Source: Gemmatimonadota bacterium (GTDB lineage: Bacteria > Gemmatimonadota > Gemmatimonadetes > Gemmatimonadales > GWC2-71-9). Taken from it: DNA of 15,240 bases. Below, in pieces: positions 1 to 6,822 of this stretch. The DNA lies in assembly GCA_003221075.1 (NCBI GenBank), contig QHUF01000003.1, positions 1-15,240 of the forward strand, given 5' to 3'. Every line of letters begins with the position of its first letter. Positions within the stretch are counted from its first letter, which is position 1. Both the position numbers and the translations under genes were made by a program. A model generated the notes under the pieces. It was not told where the DNA came from, did not search any database, and saw nothing but the letters and a program-made list of their open reading frames with translations.

Positions 1-429
1 GAGCGCCAGGTTGTACTCATCCGAGCCGCGCTCGTCGCAGTGCCCGCCGATCCGGATCCGCAGATCGGGATTGGCCTGCAGAATCGCGACCTTCTGATCG
101 AGCGCACCCATGTCGTCGGCGCGGATGTTCGACTTGTCGAGGTCGAAGTGGATCATCGCCACGAGGGTGCTGCGGACCTCATCGCCCGCGCGCGCGAGTG
201 CGGCGAGAGAATCCGACCGGCGCTGCGCCGCGATGCGGTCCGCTTCCTCGCGGGCCTGGCGATCGCGTTCGGCGTTGGCCGCGTTGATCGAATCGCGCAG
301 CCGCGCGTTCTCGGCCGCGGTGTCGACCGCCGGCGTCGTATTCTGCGGGGGCGGATTGCCGCCACACGACGAGCCAGTCAAGACGGCGGCGCCCAAGCCC
401 AGCGCGAGGAGCAACGTTACCGATTTCAT
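1..429 (-). CDS. pal: Pal, peptidoglycan-associated OmpA-family lipoprotein (3' end outside window)
   Basis: Outer-membrane lipoprotein of the Tol-Pal system that binds peptidoglycan non-covalently and is handled by TolB. Only the first 143 codons are present; the frame is open at base 1. Residues 1-22 look like a lipoprotein signal: MKSVT, a hydrophobic stretch, then SSC with Cys22 as the probable lipidated residue. The -3 position is Gly rather than Leu, so the lipobox is degenerate. Residues about 25-75 are a Pro/Asn then Ala/Arg/Asp-rich linker. From about residue 80 comes the OmpA-like domain (IHFDLDKSNIRADD), reaching GHCDERGSDEYNLAL at the edge, the hallmark Pal peptidoglycan-binding signature. 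The ATG at 429 has GGAG 8 nt upstream and lies 13 nt after the tolB stop, so it is the last visible gene of the tol operon. Identification is secure; only the C-terminus is unseen. Confidence 0.95.
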   Translation of the reverse strand, partial: MKSVTLLLALGLGAAVLTGSSCGGNPPPQNTTPAVDTAAENARLRDSINAANAERDRQAREEADRIAAQRRSDSLAALARAGDEVRSTLVAMIHFDLDKSNIRADDMGALDQKVAILQANPDLRIRIGGHCDERGSDEYNLAL

Positions 430-442
430 CCTGTCTCTCCGA

Positions 443-1855
443 TCAGGGGGTGGTAGATGGGGCCTCCGAAAGCCGTGGAGACCAAGCCGGCAAACGCGCC
501 CCGCTCTGCTGCAGCAGTGGCCGAATTCGGCCGGTGTCGAGATCGATGATCCACAACTGGCGGTAGCCCGACCGGTCGGAAACAAAGGCGAGATGACGGC
601 TGTCGGGAGCCCAGGTCGGATCCTCGTTGCGCCCCACCGAGGTGAGCTGCCGAACCGTGCGTGTTCGCACGTCGAGCACGAACACCTGCAGTGTGCCCGC
701 CACGTCCCGGTGAAATGCCACCGATTGCCCGTCGGGGGACCACTCCGGCGCGTTCGACGACCCGGTCACACCGTAGTCGAATGGTGCGAACAACTGCTGG
801 TCCGTTCCATCCGCCGCCATCATATAGATCTGCGGCAGACCCGGGCGCGTCGAGACGAATGCAATGCGCTGCCCGTCAGGGCTGAACGTCGGGGACAAGT
901 TGTCTGAAAAGCGCCCTACGGTCAAGCGGCGTAAGCAACAGTTGCTCTTGATGTTAATTGTGTACAGGTCGGTCCCCTCCTCCGTCGCGCGGCTGAACGC
1001 AAGGGTTTGGCCGTCGGGAGAAAATGCGGGAGTGAAATCGAGGGCCGACCCAGTCGTCGACACGGCGGTGCGCTTCCCTGTGGCCATCTCCTGCAGATAC
1101 AGCCATCCCTTTCCAGCCTGGAACTCCATGTAGGCAAACTGTCTGCCGTCCGATCCCCATGCGGGCGACATCGCCTGCCGATTCGTCGACGACACGAGCT
1201 TTTGATCGGCGCCATCCTGATCGATCTGGTACACCTTCCCGTCTTTGACGAACAGGACGCGCGTGGCCGCGATTCCCGGCGTGCCGATCGCAGCCTGAAG
1301 CGCCTGATCGGCGAGCCGATGGACGGCCTGGCGGAAATCGGGATCGCCCAGCCGGGGCAGCTTGACGCGCAGGGTGCGGCGAATGCCCGCAGTCGCGATG
1401 TCGTGGAGCGTGGCGACGGTGGTGTCGCCCGCGGCGGTGATGTCGAGCGCGAAGTCGGCACCCAGCGCCTGATACAGCGGATAGTTGAGCGTCCCGGCCT
1501 GCGCGCCGCCCGTCGCTGCGGTTGCCGTTCCGGGCCGCCGCGTACTCGTGCCGCGCGGCGCGGTTGACGAGGTCGCGAGCCGAATCGAGTCTCCGCCGGG
1601 AAGCGTGATCACTTCGAAGCGGTCACTGTAGTCGAGATCGCGCGCGACCATCCCACGCACGGAATCGAGCCCCATTCCGGTGCGCGGCAACATCACCAAC
1701 CCTGGACGCACGCCGGGGCGATAGATGATGCCGATGCGCACGCCGCGGTCGATGGCTGATGTGTCCTGGGCGCTCAGGCGGTTGAGCGGTTGAGCGGTTA
1801 GAAGAACCGCGTAGCCGCAAACCGCCCAACCGCCCAACCGCCGAACCGCCCTCAT
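443..1855 (-). CDS. tolB: TolB, periplasmic beta-propeller protein of the Tol-Pal system
   Basis: 470-aa periplasmic protein that links the inner-membrane TolQRA motor to Pal. Residues 1-30 form a plausible Sec signal (RR, hydrophobic core around WAVCGYAVLLTA, possible cleavage near LSAQ). The TolB N-terminal domain follows (GVRIGIIYRPGVRPGL, about 38-190). A beta-propeller of PD40/WD40-like blades then runs to the end: SPAWGSDGRQFAY (230), TPAFSPDGQTLAF (275), SPTFSPDGQRIAF (321), APEWSPDGQSVAF (369), DPTWAPDSRHLAF (412). The ATG overlaps the stop of the upstream tolA-like gene as ATGA, which fixes the start. Odd features: codons about 6-26, inside the signal peptide, are built from repeated GCGGTT octamers in inverted orientation and would form a strong mRNA hairpin; and a Ser/Thr/Gly-rich, probably disordered insert occupies residues about 96-121. 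Confidence 0.97.
   Translation of the reverse strand: MRAVRRLGGWAVCGYAVLLTAQPLNRLSAQDTSAIDRGVRIGIIYRPGVRPGLVMLPRTGMGLDSVRGMVARDLDYSDRFEVITLPGGDSIRLATSSTAPRGTSTRRPGTATAATGGAQAGTLNYPLYQALGADFALDITAAGDTTVATLHDIATAGIRRTLRVKLPRLGDPDFRQAVHRLADQALQAAIGTPGIAATRVLFVKDGKVYQIDQDGADQKLVSSTNRQAMSPAWGSDGRQFAYMEFQAGKGWLYLQEMATGKRTAVSTTGSALDFTPAFSPDGQTLAFSRATEEGTDLYTINIKSNCCLRRLTVGRFSDNLSPTFSPDGQRIAFVSTRPGLPQIYMMAADGTDQQLFAPFDYGVTGSSNAPEWSPDGQSVAFHRDVAGTLQVFVLDVRTRTVRQLTSVGRNEDPTWAPDSRHLAFVSDRSGYRQLWIIDLDTGRIRPLLQQSGARLPAWSPRLSEAPSTTP
1779..1850. repeat. Inverted array of GCGGTT-type octamers inside the tolB signal-peptide codons
   Basis: On the plus strand, 1779-1799 holds three CGGTT units separated by GAG, and 1820-1850 holds four AACCG units in the opposite orientation. 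Read as tolB mRNA, 1840-1820 pairs with 1799-1779 over 21 consecutive positions, with only two G-U wobbles and a loop of about 20 nt (1800-1819) that carries two more degenerate units (GCGGCTAC, GCGGTTCT). The structure starts about 16 nt after the tolB ATG. It is either a self-complementary interspersed repeat that became part of the reading frame, or a device that tunes tolB translation. I saw no second copy elsewhere in the window. Confidence 0.85.
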
Positions 1856-2535
1856 TGGCGCCGTCCGGAGAAGTAAAACCGTACGAAGAGAATGTCAGGG
1901 GTCCATCCCGCGGGGAGCGCGCCGAATAACCGACGCTGGCCGAGCTCCTCGATCACACCTTGGGCCTCCAGATCGAACGCGAAGTTGCCGGAACGGCGGA
2001 CGAATTGCAGGTCCGTCACTGAACCATCGCGATGGACAAGAAACGAAACTTCCGCTTCCAGCGGTGAGCGTTGCTCAGGACGTTGCCAGACGCGCAGCAC
2101 TTGGGACACGATGTTCTGCAAATACTCGGGGAACGGAAACGCGACGCCCTCGGTGCTCACGGTCGCGACGTCGTTGCCCGTGGATGGCGTCTCGCCGGGC
2201 AGCGGCTGGTTTTGCGACGTCGTGCGCGGTGCCGCTTCGCGTTGCGTCTGATCGCGATTCGCGGGCGGGGTCGCGCGCGAGACGGTACTCTGCGGGCGCT
2301 TGGCGGCCGGAATCGGCGCCGGTTTCTCCTCTGCGGGACGATCGACCGCCTCGGGTGCCTTGCGCGATTCCATGTCCGGCGCGGGCGCGGCGATCAGGTG
2401 CACCCGATAGGTGGGCGGCAACCGCGTGTGCGCGCTGCGCGTGCCGAACAGCAACACGATCAGCAGCCCGTGAACGACGAGCGTGCCCGTCATTGCCATG
2501 CCTACGGGGGCCGGCGTGCGGCCGCGTCCTCTCAT
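1852..2535 (-). CDS. TolA/TonB-like energy-transducing protein with TonB C-terminal domain
   Basis: 227-aa bitopic inner-membrane protein expected to carry proton-motive-force energy from TolQR across the periplasm. One membrane helix lies near residues 14-32 (TGTLVVHGLLIVLLFG); Thr18 and His22 match the Ser/Thr-xxx-His pair that TonB and TolA use to contact the proton channel. Residues about 50-125 are Pro/Ala/Glu/Gln-rich and probably extended. The C-terminal 90 residues (SQVLRVWQRPEQ, EVSFLVHRDGSVTDL, ILFVRFYFSG) fit a TonB/TolA C-terminal fold. It sits between tolR and tolB with ATGA overlaps at both ends, the position tolA normally takes. Unlike E. coli TolA (over 400 aa) it lacks the long alpha-helical stalk, so TonB-like architecture in a TolA position is the fairest description. 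Function from context is strong; sequence alone does not separate TolA from TonB. Confidence 0.88.
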   Translation of the reverse strand: MRGRGRTPAPVGMAMTGTLVVHGLLIVLLFGTRSAHTRLPPTYRVHLIAAPAPDMESRKAPEAVDRPAEEKPAPIPAAKRPQSTVSRATPPANRDQTQREAAPRTTSQNQPLPGETPSTGNDVATVSTEGVAFPFPEYLQNIVSQVLRVWQRPEQRSPLEAEVSFLVHRDGSVTDLQFVRRSGNFAFDLEAQGVIEELGQRRLFGALPAGWTPDILFVRFYFSGRRQ

Positions 2536-2972
2536 CGATTGATCGTCTCCGGTTCGGCCACGAGTCCCACGTCCTGGACGCCTGCGCCGCGAATCACCGC
2601 GAGGACCTGGACCACGCGAGCGTAGGCGACTCGACCATCGGCCCGCAAATACACCCCCGTGGGCCGTTTCGTTCGCACAAAGGCTGGAAACGTGACCTTG
2701 AAATCGTCATACGAGAGCCCTGCCTGATCGAGATAGATCTTGCCATCCATATCGACCGTCACGACGAGTCCCTGCTTTGGCTCGATGGCGCGCACCTGCG
2801 CACGCGGCAGCCGCACATCGACACCGCCCTGCATGATCGGCGCGGTGATCATGAAAATGATGAGCAGCACGAACGCGACGTCCACGAGCGAGGTCACGTT
2901 GATGTCGGCGTTGAGCGGCAGCTCCCCGTGTCCGCGGAGGCCACCACCACTGCTGCCGAGGAGTCCTGCCAT
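2532..2972 (-). CDS. tolR: ExbD/TolR-family biopolymer transport protein
   Basis: 146-aa partner of TolQ in the proton-driven Tol motor. An N-terminal Gly-rich cytoplasmic tail (1-22) precedes a single membrane helix at about 29-48 (LVDVAFVLLIIFMITAP). Asp31 is the membrane-embedded acidic residue essential for proton transfer in ExbD/TolR proteins. The periplasmic domain (about 50-146) has the usual pattern: VRLPRAQ, VTVDMDGKIYLD, VYLRADGRVAYARVVQVLAVIRGAGVQDVGLVAEP. Length is typical. The start overlaps the tolQ stop by one base (TAATG) and the stop overlaps the next gene (ATGA). Called TolR rather than ExbD because tolB and pal follow in the same run. Confidence 0.95.
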   Translation of the reverse strand: MAGLLGSSGGGLRGHGELPLNADINVTSLVDVAFVLLIIFMITAPIMQGGVDVRLPRAQVRAIEPKQGLVVTVDMDGKIYLDQAGLSYDDFKVTFPAFVRTKRPTGVYLRADGRVAYARVVQVLAVIRGAGVQDVGLVAEPETINR

Positions 2973-3712
2973 TAGATCCGTCCTTCCCGGGCCAGCGTGC
3001 CGACGATCTCCTGCGCAAAGCCCTCGAGCTCGCCGGCGAACAGCCCCAGACGATTGACGAACAGGTTGTAGGACATGACCGCCGGCACGGCCACCGCCAG
3101 GCCCCCGACGGTGGTGACCAACGCCTCCGCGACGCCGGGCGCCACGGCCGTGATGTTCCCCGAGCCACCGACCGCGATCCCGATGAACGCGTCCATGACG
3201 CCGAGCACCGTGCCCAGCAGGCCGAGCAGCGGGCTGACCGACCCGAACGTCGCGAGCCAGGGGATGAAGCGCGCGGCCGCGTCCCGCTCCGCCGCCACTT
3301 CCTTCGCGAGTACCATGCGGAACGCTTCGAGCTGGGCCGTCGTGAGCGTGGCGGATGACGCGGCCGCCCCACCCGCGGGGTTGGCCGGTCCGCCCATACC
3401 CTTCAGGCTTCCCGGTTTCAGCTCTGAAAAGAAGTGGACGGCCTCGCGCAGCAGCCGGTTATACGGGGACGCCGGCAGCCGCATGGCGGCGTGATACGCC
3501 TCCTCGAGGCGCGGTGCTTTCTCCACTTCGGCGAGAAAGCCGTCGCCGAGCTGTCGCATCCGACGGAATTGCCACCACTTCAGAACGATCAGATACCATG
3601 ACACGAGCGAAAAGACGGCGAGCACGCCCAGCACGAATTGCGTTTCGCGGCTGGACGTGAGGACCAGCTCCCACGGCGTCGTGGGGATCGCCCCTCGGAC
3701 CTGAAAGAGCAC
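2972..3712 (-). CDS. tolQ: TolQ (MotA/TolQ/ExbB proton channel family)
   Basis: 246-aa inner-membrane protein that forms the Tol proton channel with TolR. Three membrane segments in family order are visible: about 26-45 (FVLGVLAVFSLVSWYLIVL), 153-175 (LATFGSVSPLLGLLGTVLGV) and 190-215 (VAPGVAEALVTTVGGLAVAV); the last two carry the conserved GLLGTVxG and GVAEALxTTxxGLxVAxPA patterns. A cytoplasmic Ala/Glu-rich loop lies between the first two, including a Gly/Pro/Ala-rich stretch at about 105-121. The start is GTG: it follows the galE stop directly (TAAGTG) and has AGGAGG just upstream inside the galE end. First gene of the compact tolQ-R-A-B-pal set. Confidence 0.96.
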   Translation of the reverse strand: MLFQVRGAIPTTPWELVLTSSRETQFVLGVLAVFSLVSWYLIVLKWWQFRRMRQLGDGFLAEVEKAPRLEEAYHAAMRLPASPYNRLLREAVHFFSELKPGSLKGMGGPANPAGGAAASSATLTTAQLEAFRMVLAKEVAAERDAAARFIPWLATFGSVSPLLGLLGTVLGVMDAFIGIAVGGSGNITAVAPGVAEALVTTVGGLAVAVPAVMSYNLFVNRLGLFAGELEGFAQEIVGTLAREGRI

Positions 3713-4702
3713 TTAACCTCCTCGATATCCCTGCGGGTGTGCCTGATGCCAACGCCACGCGCTGCTCAGGATTTCCTCCAGACTCGAATGCGATGCACGC
3801 CACCCGAGCAGCGTCGCCGCGCGGCCCACTGCCGCGACCAACTCTGGCGGATCGCCGGGCCGGCGGGGCCGCTCGACCGTCGGCACCCCGCGTCCAGTCA
3901 CGCGGCGCGCCGCCTCCACGACCTCGCGGACGGAGCGGCCCGTACCAGTGCCCAGATTCACTGCGACCGCGGCGCCACCATCGAGCGCCACGTCCAGCGC
4001 GCGCAGATGCGCGTCGGCGATATCGGCGACGTGGACATAATCCCGAATCGCCGTCCCGTCGGGCGTCGGATAATCGGTGCCGTACACGTCGAGCGCCTCA
4101 CGCTTGCCGAGCGCCGCGGCGAACACGTTCGGGATCAGATGCGTCTCCGGATCGTGGTCTTCTCCCCGTTGCTCCGTGGCACCGGCGGCATTGAAGTAGC
4201 GCAAGCTCACCACCCCCATGCCGTGCTTCGGTGCGACTTCGGCCAATAACCGCTCGTAATCGCGCTTCGTCTCACCGTACGGATTCACCGGCTGCTGCGG
4301 CGTATCTTCCGTTATCGGAACCTTCGGTGGATGACCATACACCGCGCACGACGACGAGAAGACGAAACGGCGGACTTTCGCCCGAGCGGCCGCGTCCAAC
4401 AGTACACGGGCGGCCGTCACATTGTTGGCCACGTACTTGCGAGGCTGGGCGACCGATTCCGCGACCAAGGCGAAGGCGGCCAGGTGGATGATTGCCTCGA
4501 TTCGCTCCTTTTGGAGCAGCGAGTCCACCAGCTCCCGGTTGCCGATCCCGCCTTGCACGAAGCCGGCGCCCCGCGCGACCGCCTGGCGGTGTCCGGTGCT
4601 GAGGTCGTCGAGGACGACGACCCCGAAGCCCCGCTCGAGGAGCTGGTCTACGAGGACACTGCCGATGTACCCGGCCCCGCCGGTCACGAGGATCTGCGTC
4701 AT
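3713..4702 (-). CDS. galE: UDP-glucose 4-epimerase
   Basis: 329-aa cytosolic short-chain dehydrogenase-type enzyme that interconverts UDP-glucose and UDP-galactose with bound NAD. The Rossmann glycine motif GGAGYIGS is at residues 8-15 and LDDLSTGH, typical of GalE, at 31-38. Active-site elements are the SSSCAVYG serine cluster (116-123) and the YxxxK pair Tyr142/Lys146. Also visible are LRYFNAAGA (167-175) and YGTDYPTPDGTAIRDYVHVADIADAH (207-232), which separate GalE from most other NDP-sugar epimerases. Length is normal. The ATG overlaps the hemA stop (ATGA) and the stop abuts the tolQ start, so it is embedded between haem synthesis and Tol-Pal. It probably feeds lipopolysaccharide or other surface glycans; substrate specificity (UDP-Glc versus UDP-GlcNAc) cannot be read from sequence alone. 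Confidence 0.96.
   Translation of the reverse strand: MTQILVTGGAGYIGSVLVDQLLERGFGVVVLDDLSTGHRQAVARGAGFVQGGIGNRELVDSLLQKERIEAIIHLAAFALVAESVAQPRKYVANNVTAARVLLDAAARAKVRRFVFSSSCAVYGHPPKVPITEDTPQQPVNPYGETKRDYERLLAEVAPKHGMGVVSLRYFNAAGATEQRGEDHDPETHLIPNVFAAALGKREALDVYGTDYPTPDGTAIRDYVHVADIADAHLRALDVALDGGAAVAVNLGTGTGRSVREVVEAARRVTGRGVPTVERPRRPGDPPELVAAVGRAATLLGWRASHSSLEEILSSAWRWHQAHPQGYRGG
3716..3722 (-). promoter_or_regulatory. Ribosome binding site of tolQ within the galE 3' end
   Basis: AGGAGGT on the minus strand, followed by the galE stop TAA and then the tolQ GTG. The near-perfect anti-SD match supports the GTG start and suggests tolQ is translated strongly even though it sits mid-operon. Confidence 0.8.
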
Positions 4703-5967
4703 GCGGGTGGCTCCATTCCGAAGAGCCGGCGTACGGCCTCGAGCAGACCGTACCCATGGCCTTCTTCAGCCGCCTTCTTCAGGGCGATCGTGGGTTGGTG
4801 CAGGAACTTGTTCAGCAACACCTGACTGAACTGCTCGAGCTGGGCACGATCCTCCGGACTCAGATGATCCAGCTCGCGCAGCGCCCGCTCCAGCTCGGCG
4901 GCGCGCACATGATCCATGCGGGCGCGGAGCTCCTTGATGGTCGGCACGACACCGAGACCGCCATACCACGCCCAGAACAGATCGGTCTCCTCTTCCACGA
5001 TTCGCTCGGCGGCGGGAATCTCATCGCGGCGCCGCGTGGTCGCTTGCGCCGCGACCGTCTGTAAGTCGTCGACGTCGTACAGGAACACGTTCTCGAGCTG
5101 CGCGATCGCCGGATCGACGTCGCGCGGCACCGCCAGGTCCAGAATGCAGAGCGGCTTCCCGCGCCGCGCGCCAATGATCGTTCCCACCCGCTCCCACGTG
5201 ACCACCGCGTGCGGCGCGGCGGTCGAGCAGAGGGCGATGTCCGTGGTGGCGAAGTGCGGCCACGCTTCCTCCAGCGACACCGCTTTACCGCCCAGCCGCT
5301 CGGCGATTGCCCGGGCACGCTCCTGCGTTCGATTCGCCACGAGGGTGATCTGCACGCCCTGATCGGTGAGACAGGTCGCCGCCAGCTCGGCCATGTCCCC
5401 GGCGCCCAGAATGAGTGCACTGCGGCCGGCGAGATCGCCGAAGATCTTTCCCGCGACCGCGACGCCTGCCGACGCCGCGGACGCCGTCCCCATCCCCAGA
5501 CCCGTTTCGGTACGGACGCGTGACCCGACGTGCAGTGCCGTCTGAAACAGGCGGTGCAGCACCGGACCGGCTTGTGCGCGCGAAGCTTCCCAGGCCTCCC
5601 GGACCTGTCCCTGGATCTGCGATTCGCCCAGGATCATCGAGTCGAGTCCCGACGACACCCGGTAGAGATGGCGCACGGCATCCCGATCGCGGGCGATGTA
5701 CCCATATTCCCGCGCGCCGCCCACCGGAGGCGCACCCGAGGGCAGCCGCTCGCCGAGCAGCGACCACACCGCCTCGAGCGCCGGCTCGTCGCCCGAGACC
5801 AAATAGAACTCGGTGCGATTGCACGTGGAAAGCAGGACTCCGCCACTCGCGCCCGCCGCCATGACGCGCGCCAGCGCGCCCGGCACCTCGTGCGCGCCGT
5901 GCGCAAAACGCTCGCGCACGTCGAGTGGCGCGGTGCGGTGGTTCACCCCGACGACCTTGATCCCCAT
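4699..5967 (-). CDS. hemA: Glutamyl-tRNA reductase
   Basis: 422-aa enzyme that reduces Glu-tRNA(Glu) with NADPH to glutamate-1-semialdehyde, the first committed step of the C5 route to tetrapyrroles. Visible: N-terminal VVGVNHRTAPLDVRERF (5-21); catalytic Cys49 in LLSTCNRTEFY; the family signature GLDSMILGESQIQGQ (107-121); an NADPH-binding motif ILGAGDMAE (186-194); VANRTQERA (210-218); DLAVPRDVDP (277-286); and a C-terminal dimerisation helix region ending FLHQPTIALKKAA (388-400). ATG 5967 is chosen because it gives the usual family N-terminus. GGAG lies directly against it, too close for a standard SD. A GTG at 5988, seven codons upstream, would form a GTGA overlap with ccsA and is a real alternative. 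The same frame stays open far upstream through ccsA, but that part is noise. Confidence 0.96.
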   Translation of the reverse strand: MGIKVVGVNHRTAPLDVRERFAHGAHEVPGALARVMAAGASGGVLLSTCNRTEFYLVSGDEPALEAVWSLLGERLPSGAPPVGGAREYGYIARDRDAVRHLYRVSSGLDSMILGESQIQGQVREAWEASRAQAGPVLHRLFQTALHVGSRVRTETGLGMGTASAASAGVAVAGKIFGDLAGRSALILGAGDMAELAATCLTDQGVQITLVANRTQERARAIAERLGGKAVSLEEAWPHFATTDIALCSTAAPHAVVTWERVGTIIGARRGKPLCILDLAVPRDVDPAIAQLENVFLYDVDDLQTVAAQATTRRRDEIPAAERIVEEETDLFWAWYGGLGVVPTIKELRARMDHVRAAELERALRELDHLSPEDRAQLEQFSQVLLNKFLHQPTIALKKAAEEGHGYGLLEAVRRLFGMEPPA

Positions 5968-5984
5968 CTCCGTATGACCCGTCG

Positions 5985-6779
5985 TCACAGGAACCGTTCG
6001 GCACCGGGTTGCGTCAGCTTCAGGGCGACGTACACCAGGAGGACGGCACAGAAGCCGGCGATGCTGGCGAGCGCCGCGCGGCGGCCGGCCCAATGGCGGA
6101 CGAGGCGCACCCAGACGGCCCAGCCGAGCACGACCCACGTAAAGATCCCCCACACGAGTTGCGCTTTTGCCACGTGCAAACCGCCGGAGAACTGAGCGCC
6201 GTACCCAAGCGCGAGCAGGACCCCGAGTGTCAATGCGGGAAAGCCTGTGACGAGGGCAACGCGATTGAGCTGATCGAGCAGCTCGAGCGGCGGAAACAAC
6301 TGGAAGATCTGGCCAAAGCGGCGGGCTTTCAGCTCTCGGAATTGCAGCAGATAGAGAGCCGCGGCGATGAAAGCCAGCGCCATCAAGGCGACGCCGAGCG
6401 CGCTGAGCGCGACGTGCAGCACGAACCAGGTGTTGCGGGCCCCGACGGTTTCGGCACCGGGCGCGAGCCCGCTCAGAATCGCGAGTCCAACGAGTCCCGT
6501 GGCGAGCGGCCCCGCGAAGAACGAGACGGCGGAGCCACGCAGCAGTTTTTCGCTCGCGAGCTGGAGCAGCACGAGACAGAGCGCCAGCATCGACAGGGCC
6601 GGTCCGAGGCCAACGAGCGTGAGCTGCGAAATGCCGACGACGTGTATCGCTGCGCCCGCGCACGGCAGCGCGATCGTGAGCGCGCGCGGCGCTGGCCGGA
6701 CCCCCATGAAGGGCGCCAGCGTCAGTGCCGTGGCCAAACCGTAGAGCGCCAGAGCAACCAGATGCAGGGTGACAATCAC
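5985..6779 (-). CDS. CcsA/HemX-like cytochrome c assembly membrane protein
   Basis: 264-aa polytopic inner-membrane protein with about eight hydrophobic helices (roughly 3-23, 35-55, 60-77, 85-105, 118-145, 173-195, 207-227, 235-256). The stretch WFVLHVALSALGVALMALAFIAAALYLLQ matches the core of the CcsA/CcmF/HemX family, with candidate haem-ligand histidines at His46, His122 and His202. The Trp-rich WWD haem-handling loop of full CcsA proteins is not obvious, and the short length fits the HemX-like branch found next to hemA in many bacteria. Its role may be haem handling or control of HemA rather than cytochrome c ligation itself. The start is GTG without a clear SD; no upstream in-frame ATG/GTG/TTG was found within about 30 nt. 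A gap of 43 nt separates it from the LysM locus. Confidence 0.85.
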   Translation of the reverse strand: MIVTLHLVALALYGLATALTLAPFMGVRPAPRALTIALPCAGAAIHVVGISQLTLVGLGPALSMLALCLVLLQLASEKLLRGSAVSFFAGPLATGLVGLAILSGLAPGAETVGARNTWFVLHVALSALGVALMALAFIAAALYLLQFRELKARRFGQIFQLFPPLELLDQLNRVALVTGFPALTLGVLLALGYGAQFSGGLHVAKAQLVWGIFTWVVLGWAVWVRLVRHWAGRRAALASIAGFCAVLLVYVALKLTQPGAERFL

Positions 6780-6822
6780 GGCAGATACGGGCCAGTCCCA
6801 CGAAGCTGGGCCCGGCCGCCTT

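Noticed and set aside
5968..6801. Upstream extension of the hemA frame to a 700-aa protein
   Set aside because: The extension overlaps ccsA and reads as Arg/Ala/Gly noise, while HemA family sequence begins exactly at the ATG at 5967.
6780..6822. Possible hairpin (GGGCC/GGCCC) between the LysM locus and ccsA
   Set aside because: Only a short stem with no T-run, in a GC-rich context; not supportable as a terminator or regulator.
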